From an uncultured Gammaproteobacteria bacterium (GTDB lineage: Bacteria > Pseudomonadota > Gammaproteobacteria > Nitrosococcales > Methylophagaceae), in assembly GCA_905479075.1 (NCBI GenBank), contig CAJQLA010000008.1, positions 162,590-226,589 on the forward strand: 64,000 nucleotides of DNA, written 5' to 3'. Every line of letters starts with the position of its first letter. Position 1 is the first letter of the stretch. The notes beneath the pieces were generated by a model, which did no database searches, was not told where the DNA came from, and saw nothing but the letters and a program-made list of their open reading frames with translations. Positions 35,855-45,274 of the stretch are shown here, piece by piece. A program made the position numbers and the translations under genes.

Positions 35855-36646
35855 CTACATGATTGTATTAAGGTAATTAATCCACTGTGTGTAAAGCGCT
35901 TTATTAGAAGCGGCAACAGTCGACTTCGACTGCAAGCTACCATCGAAAATATCCTGCCCACTTAATGTTGATGCATGGGCATTCACTTCATTTAAAATGA
36001 CATAGGCTGCAGCGTAGTCCCATAACTGTTGTTTTGCATGCAGATAAACGTGACTACGCCCTGCTGCTAACCAACATAACTCTAAGGCTATGGAGCCAAG
36101 ACTGCGTTGGGAGCTATAAGGTTTATCGGTCACCAATTTGGCAGCCATGTCATTGGGTAACCGCTTAAAATCAATCAAAGCGATGGATTGCTCAAGGTTA
36201 AGGTGAGTAGATTGAGCAGTTAAGAGCTGGTCATTTAAATAAGCACCACAACCTTGTCGAGCACTAAAGCATTCATCACGAATGGGGTCATAAATAATGC
36301 CTAAAACAATACTTTTGTTTACGATTAAAGCTAAAGAAACACAAAAATAAGGCAAACCAGCACTGTAATTACTAGTACCATCTATGGGATCGACACACCA
36401 TAATGGTTGTTCAGAATCAAGAAGTCCTTGCTGTTGTTCTGGCGTCATCTCTTCTCCTAAAAAACCGATAGAAGGATAACGCTGTCTTAAAGTATCGATT
36501 AAAGCTTGCTGCATAGCAAGATCTGCTTCAGTCACAATACTGCCATCAGCCTTGTAGCGTTTTGATACTTCATTGAAGCTAGGTAATAAAATATCTTTAC
36601 TAGCAGAAATGATGATTTTCTTGATTTGTTCGATATCTACATTCAT
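35855..36646 (-). CDS. inositol monophosphatase family protein
   Basis: 263-residue Mg-dependent phosphatase of the FIG superfamily. Metal motifs: IVTEADLAMQ, FLGEE, WCVDPIDGTSNYSAGLP and, late, LWDYAAAYVILNE. Could be SuhB-like (inositol-1-phosphate) or CysQ-like (PAP); the sulfotransferase nearby makes PAP removal attractive, but sequence alone cannot decide. Upstream of pgeF on the same strand; divergent from rsmE across 94 bases. Confidence 0.87.
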   Translation of the reverse strand: MNVDIEQIKKIIISASKDILLPSFNEVSKRYKADGSIVTEADLAMQQALIDTLRQRYPSIGFLGEEMTPEQQQGLLDSEQPLWCVDPIDGTSNYSAGLPYFCVSLALIVNKSIVLGIIYDPIRDECFSARQGCGAYLNDQLLTAQSTHLNLEQSIALIDFKRLPNDMAAKLVTDKPYSSQRSLGSIALELCWLAAGRSHVYLHAKQQLWDYAAAYVILNEVNAHASTLSGQDIFDGSLQSKSTVAASNKALYTQWINYLNTIM

Positions 36647-36740
36647 AGACTTGAGTATAACAACTCTAAAAAGTCATTATGGAAAATAGGCTGACACAAG
36701 GTAAACTGCTCTCATCATAATTATTAAATGACTAGCCGAA

Positions 36741-37466
36741 ATGCGGATCTCTCGATTTTATTGCCCAGGTTTAACCAATATTGACGATGTTATTTTATTG
36801 CCGACAGCAGCACACAGACATGCGGTACAAGTGTTACGGCTTAAAACAAATGATCAGTTGATGGTATTTGATGGGCAAGGCAGAGAATTTTCGGCCGAAT
36901 TAGTAGATGTAAGCAAACGAGAGTCGACAATACGCTTGTTAAGTGAAAACAAAACAAATAATGAGTCACCATTAAAATGTACCTTGATGCAAGGGATCTC
37001 ACGTGGTGAACGCATGGATTATACGATACAAAAAGCGGTTGAATTAGGCGTGCAGCGTATTGTTCCTGTAATGGCAGAACGCTGTAATGTGTCGCTTTCG
37101 GGGGGTAGAGCTGAAAAAAAATTGGCGCATTGGCGTGGGGTAGTGATTAGTGCATGTGAACAAAGTGGTCGCAGTAGCTTGCCTGAGGTAACTGATATAA
37201 CAGCATTTGATGCGCTTTCGTTAACAGAAGGCCAATCAAACTTTGTATTAGATCCTGTAGCTGATACTGGATTTAACGATGTTGAGATAAAGGGAGAGGT
37301 TAACCTGCTTATCGGTCCCGAGGGAGGACTGAGTGAATCAGAGTTAACGAGTGCGGTCTCAGCTGGCTTTCAAGCCGTTCAATTTGGCCCGAGAATATTG
37401 CGTACTGAAACTGCTGCCGTTGCAGCACTTGCAGTTATTCAGGCGATGGCTGGCGACTTATCATGA
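36741..37466 (+). CDS. rsmE: 16S rRNA m3U1498 methyltransferase
   Basis: SPOUT-fold methyltransferase (241 aa). N-terminal PUA-like part MRISRFYCPG and HAVQVLRLK; SAM-binding trefoil knot with VNLLIGPEGGLSESEL and FGPRILRTETAAVAAL. It modifies U1498 in the 30S decoding region. The stop overlaps the DUF3301 ATG by 4 nt. Confidence 0.95.
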   Translation: MRISRFYCPGLTNIDDVILLPTAAHRHAVQVLRLKTNDQLMVFDGQGREFSAELVDVSKRESTIRLLSENKTNNESPLKCTLMQGISRGERMDYTIQKAVELGVQRIVPVMAERCNVSLSGGRAEKKLAHWRGVVISACEQSGRSSLPEVTDITAFDALSLTEGQSNFVLDPVADTGFNDVEIKGEVNLLIGPEGGLSESELTSAVSAGFQAVQFGPRILRTETAAVAALAVIQAMAGDLS

Positions 37467-37774
37467 TTGATAATGGCCTGACCTTGTTATTATTATTTGG
37501 CCTTGTTTGGTTTTGGTGGGATAGCCGGGGCGTTGCTGAACGTGCCATTACCACAGCGAGACAGAATTGTGAAAAGATAGGTTTGACCTTTTTAAATGAT
37601 ACCGTAGCATGGAAAAAAATTCGGTTAAAGCGTAATAAACAAGGACGTATGCAAATACAAAGAACTTATTTTTTCGAATTTGCTAGCGATATGGCGCAAC
37701 GCTATAAGGGTGAGGTCGTCATGCTGGGTAATAAAGTAATGAAAGTCAGTCTTGATGCTTATCGTATAGGCTGA
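37463..37774 (+). CDS. DUF3301 family protein
   Basis: 103-residue protein of unknown function: one N-terminal membrane helix (LTLLLLFGLVWFWWDSRGVAE) then a small cytoplasmic domain (WKKIRLKRNKQGRMQIQRTY). Membrane-anchored DUF3301 proteins are often found after rsmE in gammaproteobacteria. Four-nt overlap with rsmE. Confidence 0.85.
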   Translation: MIDNGLTLLLLFGLVWFWWDSRGVAERAITTARQNCEKIGLTFLNDTVAWKKIRLKRNKQGRMQIQRTYFFEFASDMAQRYKGEVVMLGNKVMKVSLDAYRIG

Positions 37775-37791
37775 GGAAAAGGAGGTTGGTG

Positions 37792-38820
37792 GTGCAAAAG
37801 AGAGCTTTGGTGGTTGATGACTCGCGTGTTGCAAGGATGTCGCTCAAAAAAGCGATTTTGGTACATGAGTTTGATGTGACTGAATTTGCCAGTGCAGAAG
37901 AGGCTTTATCTTACCTAAAAACGACTGATGACAAGCCCAATATTATTTTTATGGATCTGATGATGGTTAGCATGGATGGCATTTCAGCAACCAAGCAGAT
38001 CAAGATGATAGATGGTTTTGCTGATATCCCGATTGTTATATGTAGTGGGAATAGTGCTGAAATAGATATCACGAGTGCTAAAGCGGCTGGTGCGATGGAG
38101 ATACTGTCTAAACCACCAGAACCAAGTACTGTAGCCAATATTATTCAAAAAACCAATGAAATTAATGCGCCAGAAAAACCGCAAGTAGCAACTGAAAACA
38201 CGACACCTGTTGCCGATAAGTCCCTTATGACTGAAAAAGTGGTCGAACTTATCGAACAAAAACTAATGCTTAAAATGCAGGATGACTTTAGGCAATTAGC
38301 TGAAGAGGTTAGCCGTAAGAATGTAACAGAGGCAGTGGAAAACAGCCTGACAGGAAAGATTCAAAAAGAGTTAAATGTTTTACTGCCTTCCGTTTCACAG
38401 CAGTTGATATCAGAAGCAATGCAAGCAAACTTGGATAACATACAATCATCTACAGAACAGGCTGCTAATGACGTCATTGAACAGCGTTTACCACAAGCTA
38501 TTGAAGCTGCCACTGCCAATATAAACATAAACCAACAAGTAGAAACTTTGTTGAGTCAGCAGGAAGCAGCTGTTCAGCAACGGATTGCAGGCGAAGTTCA
38601 GCAAGAAGCGATGAAAGCAGCAGAACAATACATAGACAATTCGCTCGCCGCTTTGATTGCACCCCAAGTGACGTTGCAAATGGAACAAGAGTTGCAAAAA
38701 CAAAGTGCTGCAGCGAAAGAACAGGTGGAACAATTAGAATCGCGAATCTTAAAATTGGATCGTGTTGTGATGGGCTTAGGTCTAGCCGTTATTATCTTAG
38801 CTATTTTACTCTTCATTTGA
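37792..38820 (+). CDS. membrane-tethered response regulator
   Basis: 342 residues: REC domain ~1-120 with acidic pair VVDDSR, phospho-acceptor Asp in IIFMDLMM, Ser in VICSGN and Lys in ILSKPPEP; a long Gln/Glu/Ala-rich helical middle (~130-320), probably coiled coil; and one C-terminal membrane helix (MGLGLAVIILAILLFI). No output domain. GTG at 37792 is chosen because GGAGGT ends five bases before it; TTG at 37786 and GTG at 37789 sit on or too near that site. A receiver fixed to the membrane by its tail is unusual. Partner kinase not found nearby. Confidence 0.85.
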   Translation: MQKRALVVDDSRVARMSLKKAILVHEFDVTEFASAEEALSYLKTTDDKPNIIFMDLMMVSMDGISATKQIKMIDGFADIPIVICSGNSAEIDITSAKAAGAMEILSKPPEPSTVANIIQKTNEINAPEKPQVATENTTPVADKSLMTEKVVELIEQKLMLKMQDDFRQLAEEVSRKNVTEAVENSLTGKIQKELNVLLPSVSQQLISEAMQANLDNIQSSTEQAANDVIEQRLPQAIEAATANININQQVETLLSQQEAAVQQRIAGEVQQEAMKAAEQYIDNSLAALIAPQVTLQMEQELQKQSAAAKEQVEQLESRILKLDRVVMGLGLAVIILAILLFI

Positions 38821-38827
38821 TGCCTAA

Positions 38828-39661
38828 ATGACCACGATAAAACAGGCATTGACTGATGCTGCCGATACTTTTGTACACAGTGACAGTCCTGAAATAGATA
38901 GCCACGTGTTACTTTGCCATGTTTTACAATGCCAATTAAGTTATATTCATACTTGGCCAGAAAAAGCGCTAACATCTCAACAATTAAGTAATTTTAAAAA
39001 GTTAACCGACTTACGTAAAAAGGGCGTACCTATTGCCCATTTGATTCAGCAGCGAGGCTTTTGGACTTTGGATTTAAAGGTCACAAAAGATACCTTAATC
39101 CCAAGACCGGATAGTGAAGTCTTGGTGATGCAGGCACTGGCTAAAATGACAAAGGGTATGCTTGTTGCCGATTTAGGTACGGGGACAGGTGCGATAGCGC
39201 TATCCCTAGCCTCTGACAGTCCAGAAAGTATTTTTTTTGCATGTGATTATTCAGCTGAAGCTTTAAAAATTGCCCAATACAATGCCAAAAGCAATCAAAT
39301 TAATAATGTTTTATTTTGGCAGGGAAACTGGTTAGCTGCCATTAAAGCCAGCTCACTGGATATGATTGTGAGTAACCCGCCTTATATTGAGCAAGATGAC
39401 CCTCATCTCAAACAGGGCGATGTGGCCTTTGAACCCATACAGGCTCTAGCATCGGGTATTGATGGCCTTGACGATATACGCAAGATTATTGCTCAAGCTC
39501 AAACAACATTAAAACCAATGGGATGGCTATTAATTGAGCACGGATATACACAAGCTGAATCTGTTAAATTGCTTTTTCAACAAGCTGGGTTTGCACAGGT
39601 AGAGTGTTATCAAGACTTTGGTGAAAATGATAGGGTTACAGCTGGACAACTGGCGGTATAA
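38828..39661 (+). CDS. prmC: release factor glutamine methyltransferase
   Basis: 277-residue SAM-dependent enzyme methylating the GGQ glutamine of RF1 and RF2. Marks: N-terminal helical domain, LIPRPDSEVLV, VADLGTGTGAIALSLA (SAM site) and the catalytic NPPYIEQDDPHL. Followed by moeB as in many relatives, although prfA, its usual upstream partner, is absent here. Confidence 0.96.
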   Translation: MTTIKQALTDAADTFVHSDSPEIDSHVLLCHVLQCQLSYIHTWPEKALTSQQLSNFKKLTDLRKKGVPIAHLIQQRGFWTLDLKVTKDTLIPRPDSEVLVMQALAKMTKGMLVADLGTGTGAIALSLASDSPESIFFACDYSAEALKIAQYNAKSNQINNVLFWQGNWLAAIKASSLDMIVSNPPYIEQDDPHLKQGDVAFEPIQALASGIDGLDDIRKIIAQAQTTLKPMGWLLIEHGYTQAESVKLLFQQAGFAQVECYQDFGENDRVTAGQLAV

Positions 39662-39690
39662 TAGCTCAACAAATTTCAAAGTGATTTCCA

Positions 39691-40437
39691 ATGAATGATG
39701 ATCAGTTGCTGCGTTATAGCCGACAGTTATCACTGTCACAAATAGACTTCGCGGGCCAACAAAAATTATTAGATAGCCATGTTGCCATTATTGGTTTGGG
39801 TGGCTTGGGCTCCCCCGTTGCTTTGTACTTAGCTTCATCTGGTATTGGTCAGTTAACCTTGGTTGACGATGATGCTGTCGAATTGTCTAATTTACAAAGA
39901 CAGATTATTCATGGTGAAAATGATCTGGCTAAGCCAAAAGTGCTATCAGCAGCCGAAAGTATTTTAGCGATCAATGCAGAGTGTCAGCTAACCACGATTG
40001 AAAGCCGACTTGAGCGTTCTGAACTAGAAGACCTAGCCAAAAAAGTGGATGTGGTTGTAGATTGCACCGATAATTTTTTGAGTCGTTTTTTATTGAATGA
40101 AGTGACCCAACAAGTGGATACGCCCTTGGTGTCGGGCGCTGCTATTAGAATGGAAGGTCAAGTCACAGTTTATGATCCTAGGCAACAAGGAAGTGCTTGT
40201 TATCAGTGTGTCTATAAGAATAAAGGTGAGTTAGAACAAAGTTGTTCTGAAACGGGTGTATTATCACCATTGCTTGGTATCATTGGTAGCGTTCAAGCTG
40301 TCGAAACAGTCAAACTTATCGTGGAGACAGGAACAAGTTTAGCGGGTCGATTATTAATTCTAGATGCTACCACCATGACATGGCGCGAGTTACGTTTACG
40401 ACAAGATCCTGATTGTCCTATCTGTAAAAAACACTAA
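39691..40437 (+). CDS. moeB: molybdopterin-synthase adenylyltransferase (MoeB/ThiF family)
   Basis: 248-residue E1-like enzyme adenylating the C-terminus of a sulfur-carrier protein. ATP site VAIIGLGGLGSPVALYLASSG, Arg finger NLQRQIIH, and zinc Cys pairs CYQC and CPIC. The conserved Cys region reads QSCSETGVLSPLLGIIG. MoaD and ThiS are not in the window, so the thiamine or molybdopterin role is inferred from the prmC-moeB order. Confidence 0.9.
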   Translation: MNDDQLLRYSRQLSLSQIDFAGQQKLLDSHVAIIGLGGLGSPVALYLASSGIGQLTLVDDDAVELSNLQRQIIHGENDLAKPKVLSAAESILAINAECQLTTIESRLERSELEDLAKKVDVVVDCTDNFLSRFLLNEVTQQVDTPLVSGAAIRMEGQVTVYDPRQQGSACYQCVYKNKGELEQSCSETGVLSPLLGIIGSVQAVETVKLIVETGTSLAGRLLILDATTMTWRELRLRQDPDCPICKKH

Positions 40438-40473
40438 TAATCCAGTTCAAATTTAAGAGGTTTTTCAAGCAAG

Positions 40474-41802
40474 ATGAGTAATAACTTTGATAACTCGGCA
40501 CTGCAATGTGCAGCAGAAATAGCATTAGAAGAAGCAAAAAAACAGGGAGCTAGTGCTGCAGAAGCAGGTGTGAATCACAGTAAGGGATTATCAGTCACAG
40601 TAAGACAGGGCGATATCGAAACCCTAGAGCACAATAATGACACGAGTTTAGGTTTAACAGTCTATTTTGGGCAAAGCAAAGCTTCAGCGAGTACTTCTGA
40701 TTTGTCAGAACAAGCTATTGTCGATGCAGTTACAGCGGCTTGTGGTATAGCGAAACATACGCAAGCAGATGAGTACGCAGGTTTAGCTGATGCAGCATTA
40801 ATGGCAACACAGTTCCCTGATTTATCAACTTATCATCAGTGGGACCTTAATGCTGAACAGGCCATAGAAGTTGCAACTGAGTGTGAACAAACGGGTTTTG
40901 AAACGGATAAGCGAATTAGCAATTCCGAGGGTGCCAGTGTTTCGAGTCATCAAGGTGGCCGTGTTTATGCTAATAGTCACGGTTTTATTGGCAGTAGTAA
41001 AGGGACAAGGCATAGTATTTCTTGTTCCTTAATTAGCCAAGATGATAAAGGTATGCAACGAGATTATTGGTATAGTGTTGCTCGCGATGCCCAAGACCTA
41101 GAAGAGGCAGCATCCGTAGGCCAACGTGCCGCAAAAAACACATTGAGCCGCCTAGATGCGAAACCAATAGCAACAGGTAGCTATCCGGTCATTTTCGCAG
41201 CCGATATCGCCCCTTCTTTATTTGGCCAGTTGACCTCGGCTATTAATGGTAATGCCTTATATCGAAAATCTTCTTTTCTACTAGACCATTTGGGGAAACA
41301 AATTTTCCCCGAATTTGTGCATATACACGAGCAACCTTATTTATTAAAAGGCCTTGGCAGTTCAGCATTTGATAGCGAAGGCGTTGCAACGCAAGCCAGA
41401 GATATTGTTCGTGATGGTGTGCTCCAAGGTTATGTGTTGGATAGCTATTCGGCACGGAAGTTAAATATGAAGACCACGGCCAATGCTGGTGGTGTACATA
41501 ATTTGACTGTTGAAAGTGGTGACTTGGATTTTGCCGCTATGTTAAGGGAAATGGATAAAGGTATTTTGATTAGCGAAACAATGGGTATGGGCATCAACAT
41601 TGTGACGGGTGATTATTCGCAAGGCGCTGCAGGATTTTGGGTAGAGAATGGCGAAATTCAATATGCTATTGATGAATTTACCATTGCCAGTAATTTGAGA
41701 GAGATGTTTTTAGGTATCCAGGAGATTGGTAATGACCTTGAACAACGTGGAAATACCATTGTGGGTTCGGTCTTAATCGATAAGATGATGGTTGCAGCGT
41801 AA
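40474..41802 (+). CDS. pmbA: metalloprotease PmbA/TldE
   Basis: 442-residue TldE subunit, which with TldD forms a protease that matures microcin B17 and degrades CcdA-type antitoxins. The TldE form lacks the HExxxH zinc motif, as here. Marks: SVTVRQGDIETLEHNND, SNSEGASVSSHQGG and GAAGFWVENGEIQYAIDEFTIA. TldD is not in the window. RBS AAGAGG upstream of the ATG. Converges on the PilZ gene with a 1-base gap. Confidence 0.94.
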   Translation: MSNNFDNSALQCAAEIALEEAKKQGASAAEAGVNHSKGLSVTVRQGDIETLEHNNDTSLGLTVYFGQSKASASTSDLSEQAIVDAVTAACGIAKHTQADEYAGLADAALMATQFPDLSTYHQWDLNAEQAIEVATECEQTGFETDKRISNSEGASVSSHQGGRVYANSHGFIGSSKGTRHSISCSLISQDDKGMQRDYWYSVARDAQDLEEAASVGQRAAKNTLSRLDAKPIATGSYPVIFAADIAPSLFGQLTSAINGNALYRKSSFLLDHLGKQIFPEFVHIHEQPYLLKGLGSSAFDSEGVATQARDIVRDGVLQGYVLDSYSARKLNMKTTANAGGVHNLTVESGDLDFAAMLREMDKGILISETMGMGINIVTGDYSQGAAGFWVENGEIQYAIDEFTIASNLREMFLGIQEIGNDLEQRGNTIVGSVLIDKMMVAA

Positions 41803-41803
41803 G

Positions 41804-44038
41804 TTAGTGCGTTTTTTGCTGTAAACCGTTTGAAATAATCGTCGTAATATCGGTGAGTTCGCCTACAGCAAATAGACTTTGAATCGTCTCTCTTATTTGT
41901 CGGACAGTATTTGGCGTATGGCGTCTGAAAATCGACAATTGTTCATCTAAGTCCGATTCTTGTCTAAAAGTATTGGATTTAATAGCAGATAAAGAACAGT
42001 GAAAAAAACGTTGTTGCTTAGCTAATAATGCCCGATTGATAAATAGTGACTTTTGCAGAGGAGATGTGAAGTCATGGCTATTGTGAATGATCCAATTATT
42101 TGTTGAGTCAAGATAGCAATAGAGAGCAAAATTGGCGCTGGAAAATGCATCATCAGGGGCGTTGTTGAGTATCTCGGACATCGCTTTTGCTTGTTGGTTT
42201 AACATTTGCCATAGCGCTTCATCTTCAGAAGCGTTATTTTTCTGGGTTGTTGCAACAGCTTGTACTAAATAAGTACTTGATTGAGCTTTTGCCAAGAAAA
42301 ATGGGATGCTACTAAGGCTATTCGGTAATTGGAAACCCAATATTTTTGACGATAGATTGATAAGCTGATCATTATTATCAATTGCCAGCTGTTCTTTATT
42401 TTGTTCAATTGCATTGCTGAAAAAAGTATTCACTTTTTCACCACAAGAAAAAATGTTTCTTTCCAACCCCAGACTGGTTTCTCCTTGCCAATATTGTCGG
42501 TTACGGATAAGGAATGGAACAGCATCAAGCTTGAATTTTTTAGTTTGGTTTTGCCAACGAACGAAATTGACTCTAATTGGAGTCCCGACTTTTACATCAA
42601 TATTTCCTGGCAGGGTGACAGACATCCCTGTTTCAGAAATATTGTTGCTTCTAATAGTAAAGCGCTGATCAACTAAGTGAACAAGGACATCAGTTTTAAT
42701 TAAAAAGCGTGGGCTTTTACGAGTAATACTTTGTGACAATATTGAAGGTTTAGGTAGATCACCCAGCACAGGATCGGTATTAACAGTGGCTTGTATTTCA
42801 ACTTGTTTATCTACCTTGCCATTCAATTGCTGACAGGATTCAGTAATATCTGAGATTGTTACTAAGTTTGAGATGGCAGCAAGTTTTTGTCGAAAAATTT
42901 CAGTACTACTATTTTCAGGAAGCCCTTCAAAATCAGTTTTAAAGTAGTCAATATCAATTTCTTGTTGCTGCGTTTCGACTAAAAATAAGCGGGTTGGGTG
43001 TTGATCGATAATATGTAACGCTTGCCTTATATTGTCTTTATCATCGTAAGCAATAAACTGGCTTTGTGAGATGTTCTCGTCAGCATATATCAGAGCTAGA
43101 TATTGTCGTTCATCGGAGTTAATGGCTTGAGACAGTGGAAGTAGAGAAAAATCAATATGGCCTGAACGCTTATAGAGTGGTGAGAAAACTTTTTCAGCAG
43201 ATTTACTTTGATTGATAACTTTAATTGGGTTTTGATCATTTAGGTGACTTAGCCAAAGCAACGGTTTCTGTGTGTTTTGACTAGCTATGCGTAAATAAAA
43301 ATCGCTGATAAGATTGAGAAGTTGATGCTCTACATCAATATGGGCAAAAGAATGCTGTTGTTCTACCCATGTTGCCCACCATTGCTCTATTTCGGGTTTA
43401 GCCGTTCCATCAAGTACTAGAATAATCTGTGAGCGCCTATCATCATGCGTGATTTTGACAATCTTATAGGGGATATCATCTGGCAAACTCGGCTCATCGG
43501 GTAATGAGATATCTGGAAAAGTGACAGAGACAACGTCATTTTGTTCCAGTGTATAGACACGTCTTGTACTCATCCGAATGGCGCCTGGTGCAATATCAAG
43601 AGTGACACCGTTATAGCGCATATCATCAAGTCTGATTTCCACTGCTGTGGTGTGGACAATGCGTGATTGTTTTCGTTTAAACTGCTGATCTAAAGCAATT
43701 AATTGAACATGTTCTCTATCTTGATTTAACACAGCTTGTTTTGTTGCTTGCTGCGGTGTGATTGTCGTGTTTTGATTAAGTACCTTTATTGCTTTAATTA
43801 AAGCCTCATAAACGCCAACGGTATATTGACCATTGAACCTGACTAGTAGTTGTTTGGCTAAAATATAAGCGCGGTCATCAAGAAAGTGTGTTAGACCACC
43901 AAAGGAATAGGCTTGGCATTCTCCAGCGACTTTACCTCGAAGGTCAATAACAAGCTTGCAAGTTTTTTTTAATCGCTGTTCTTCAAGCTGCTTAAGAAAG
44001 GCTATATTCTTTGAACGACTGTCGAGAGCATCTGCCAT
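41804..44038 (-). CDS. PilZ-domain c-di-GMP-binding protein
   Basis: 744 residues, no signal peptide or membrane helix. A PilZ domain lies near 445-560: RKSPR (RxxxR) followed by SNNISETGMSV (N/DxSxxG), the c-di-GMP contact motifs. A second beta-rich region near 130-210 (VEIRLDDMRYNGVTLDIAPG) looks like a degenerate PilZ/YcgR-N fold lacking clear ligand residues. The N-terminal ~120 and the middle are unassigned. It likely links c-di-GMP level to attachment or motility; the target is unknown. Confidence 0.8.
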   Translation of the reverse strand: MADALDSRSKNIAFLKQLEEQRLKKTCKLVIDLRGKVAGECQAYSFGGLTHFLDDRAYILAKQLLVRFNGQYTVGVYEALIKAIKVLNQNTTITPQQATKQAVLNQDREHVQLIALDQQFKRKQSRIVHTTAVEIRLDDMRYNGVTLDIAPGAIRMSTRRVYTLEQNDVVSVTFPDISLPDEPSLPDDIPYKIVKITHDDRRSQIILVLDGTAKPEIEQWWATWVEQQHSFAHIDVEHQLLNLISDFYLRIASQNTQKPLLWLSHLNDQNPIKVINQSKSAEKVFSPLYKRSGHIDFSLLPLSQAINSDERQYLALIYADENISQSQFIAYDDKDNIRQALHIIDQHPTRLFLVETQQQEIDIDYFKTDFEGLPENSSTEIFRQKLAAISNLVTISDITESCQQLNGKVDKQVEIQATVNTDPVLGDLPKPSILSQSITRKSPRFLIKTDVLVHLVDQRFTIRSNNISETGMSVTLPGNIDVKVGTPIRVNFVRWQNQTKKFKLDAVPFLIRNRQYWQGETSLGLERNIFSCGEKVNTFFSNAIEQNKEQLAIDNNDQLINLSSKILGFQLPNSLSSIPFFLAKAQSSTYLVQAVATTQKNNASEDEALWQMLNQQAKAMSEILNNAPDDAFSSANFALYCYLDSTNNWIIHNSHDFTSPLQKSLFINRALLAKQQRFFHCSLSAIKSNTFRQESDLDEQLSIFRRHTPNTVRQIRETIQSLFAVGELTDITTIISNGLQQKTH

Positions 44039-44043
44039 TTTAT

Positions 44044-44322
44044 TTAGCTTAAGTTGGACTCATATTCGCTGGTTGTTTTAGCTTTAATACTCAGTGCATG
44101 AATATCTTGACGGAGTAGGTCTGCTGCAGCGTTGTTAACAAGTCTGTGTCTTTTTATAAGTGATAAGCCTTCAAAAATATCACTGACGATGGTTATGGTG
44201 AAATGACTACCACCAGTATTACCAGCATGGCCTGCATGTTCAGCACTATCATCAGTAATATTAAGCTGGCTTGGATTCAGTGTTGTGAGTGCATCCCTAA
44301 GTTGTGCTTCTATTGTTGTCAT
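44044..44322 (-). CDS. bolA: BolA family protein
   Basis: 92-residue BolA fold: [36 protein letters not shown] and DIHALSIKA. These proteins work with monothiol glutaredoxins on Fe-S trafficking. Overlaps yciI by ATGA and follows it, as in other gammaproteobacteria. Confidence 0.93.
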   Translation of the reverse strand: MTTIEAQLRDALTTLNPSQLNITDDSAEHAGHAGNTGGSHFTITIVSDIFEGLSLIKRHRLVNNAAADLLRQDIHALSIKAKTTSEYESNLS

Positions 44323-44618
44323 GGCAGTACTTTTTTGAAAGGTTTAACAGTGACTTTTTGGTAGGCACCAGCAGTGATATAGGGATCAGAATCGGCCCAA
44401 TCTTGTGCTTCGATGAGATTGGAAAACTCGGCAACAATAAGGCTTCCAGTAAAGCCGGCATTGCCGGGATCATCGCTGTCTATTGCTGGATGAGGCCCGG
44501 CTAAAACAAGTCGACCTTGGTCCTTTAAGTCATTCAGCCTTTGCACGTGAGCAGGTCGAGCCTCAAGACGCAAAGTTAAGCTGTTTTCAATATCTTCGCT
44601 GATAATGGCATAAAGCAT
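44319..44618 (-). CDS. yciI: YciI family protein
   Basis: 99-residue ferredoxin-like protein. Marks: [44 protein letters not shown] and [16 protein letters not shown], with the conserved His and Asp thought to be active. The role in the cell is unclear. Lies directly after yciB with TAAATG junction and before bolA. Confidence 0.93.
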   Translation of the reverse strand: MLYAIISEDIENSLTLRLEARPAHVQRLNDLKDQGRLVLAGPHPAIDSDDPGNAGFTGSLIVAEFSNLIEAQDWADSDPYITAGAYQKVTVKPFKKVLP

Positions 44619-45230
44619 TTAAAGATCCTTATTCGAAGAAGGTGCATTCTCATTATTAGGCATTTCTATGGCATGACGAGCGAGATATAAGGATTGGCCA
44701 ATCACAAATAAAATAGTTAAGCCTAATAGGCCAAATAGCTTAAAGTTAACCCATGTTGCTTCATCAAAATTAAATGCCACATACAGGTTGGCTGCGCCGG
44801 AGCCAAGGAAAAATATCACCCAAGCGTTATTTAAACGTGACCAAACAGTGGTGGGCAATTGAATATGTTCAGCCATCATTCGTTCAAGTAATGACTTGTC
44901 TGTAAAGAGATGTGCAAACAAAAAGGCAAAAGCAAATAGCCAATTAACGGCTGTTGGTTTCCATTTTATAAAATCAGGGTTTTGCAACCAAAGGGTAGCG
45001 CCCCCTAAAACGAGCACCAGGCCTAATGTAATGAGATGTGATTTTTCGACTGTGCCATGACGAAACCAGCTAAAACTGACTTGTACTATGCTAGCCACAA
45101 TCATTACCGCAGTGGCAACATAAATGCCTGCAATATCATATTCCTGACCATTCCAATGATAGATACCACCACCAAATTTATAGGCGACGAAAAACAGGAC
45201 AATAGGTAAAAAATCAAAAAATAGCTTCAT
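44619..45230 (-). CDS. yciB: inner membrane septation protein A homologue
   Basis: 203-residue protein with five membrane helices: MKLFFDFLPIVLFFVAYKF, then LFAHLFTDKSLLERMMAEHI and WVIFFLGSGAANLYVAF. YciB is needed for normal envelope integrity and septation. Length is slightly longer than the E. coli protein because of a polar tail (NNENAPSSNKD). Divergent from the PHP gene across 44 bases. Confidence 0.94.
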   Translation of the reverse strand: MKLFFDFLPIVLFFVAYKFGGGIYHWNGQEYDIAGIYVATAVMIVASIVQVSFSWFRHGTVEKSHLITLGLVLVLGGATLWLQNPDFIKWKPTAVNWLFAFAFLFAHLFTDKSLLERMMAEHIQLPTTVWSRLNNAWVIFFLGSGAANLYVAFNFDEATWVNFKLFGLLGLTILFVIGQSLYLARHAIEMPNNENAPSSNKDL

Positions 45231-45274
45231 GGTATTGGGTAGTTCTCAAGTAATAGTCGGTATTCTAACGTAAA

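Noticed and set aside
35848..35961. Long N-terminus of PgeF
   Set aside because: It overlaps the phosphatase gene by 107 bases and does not resemble the family; GTG at 35847 is a better fit.
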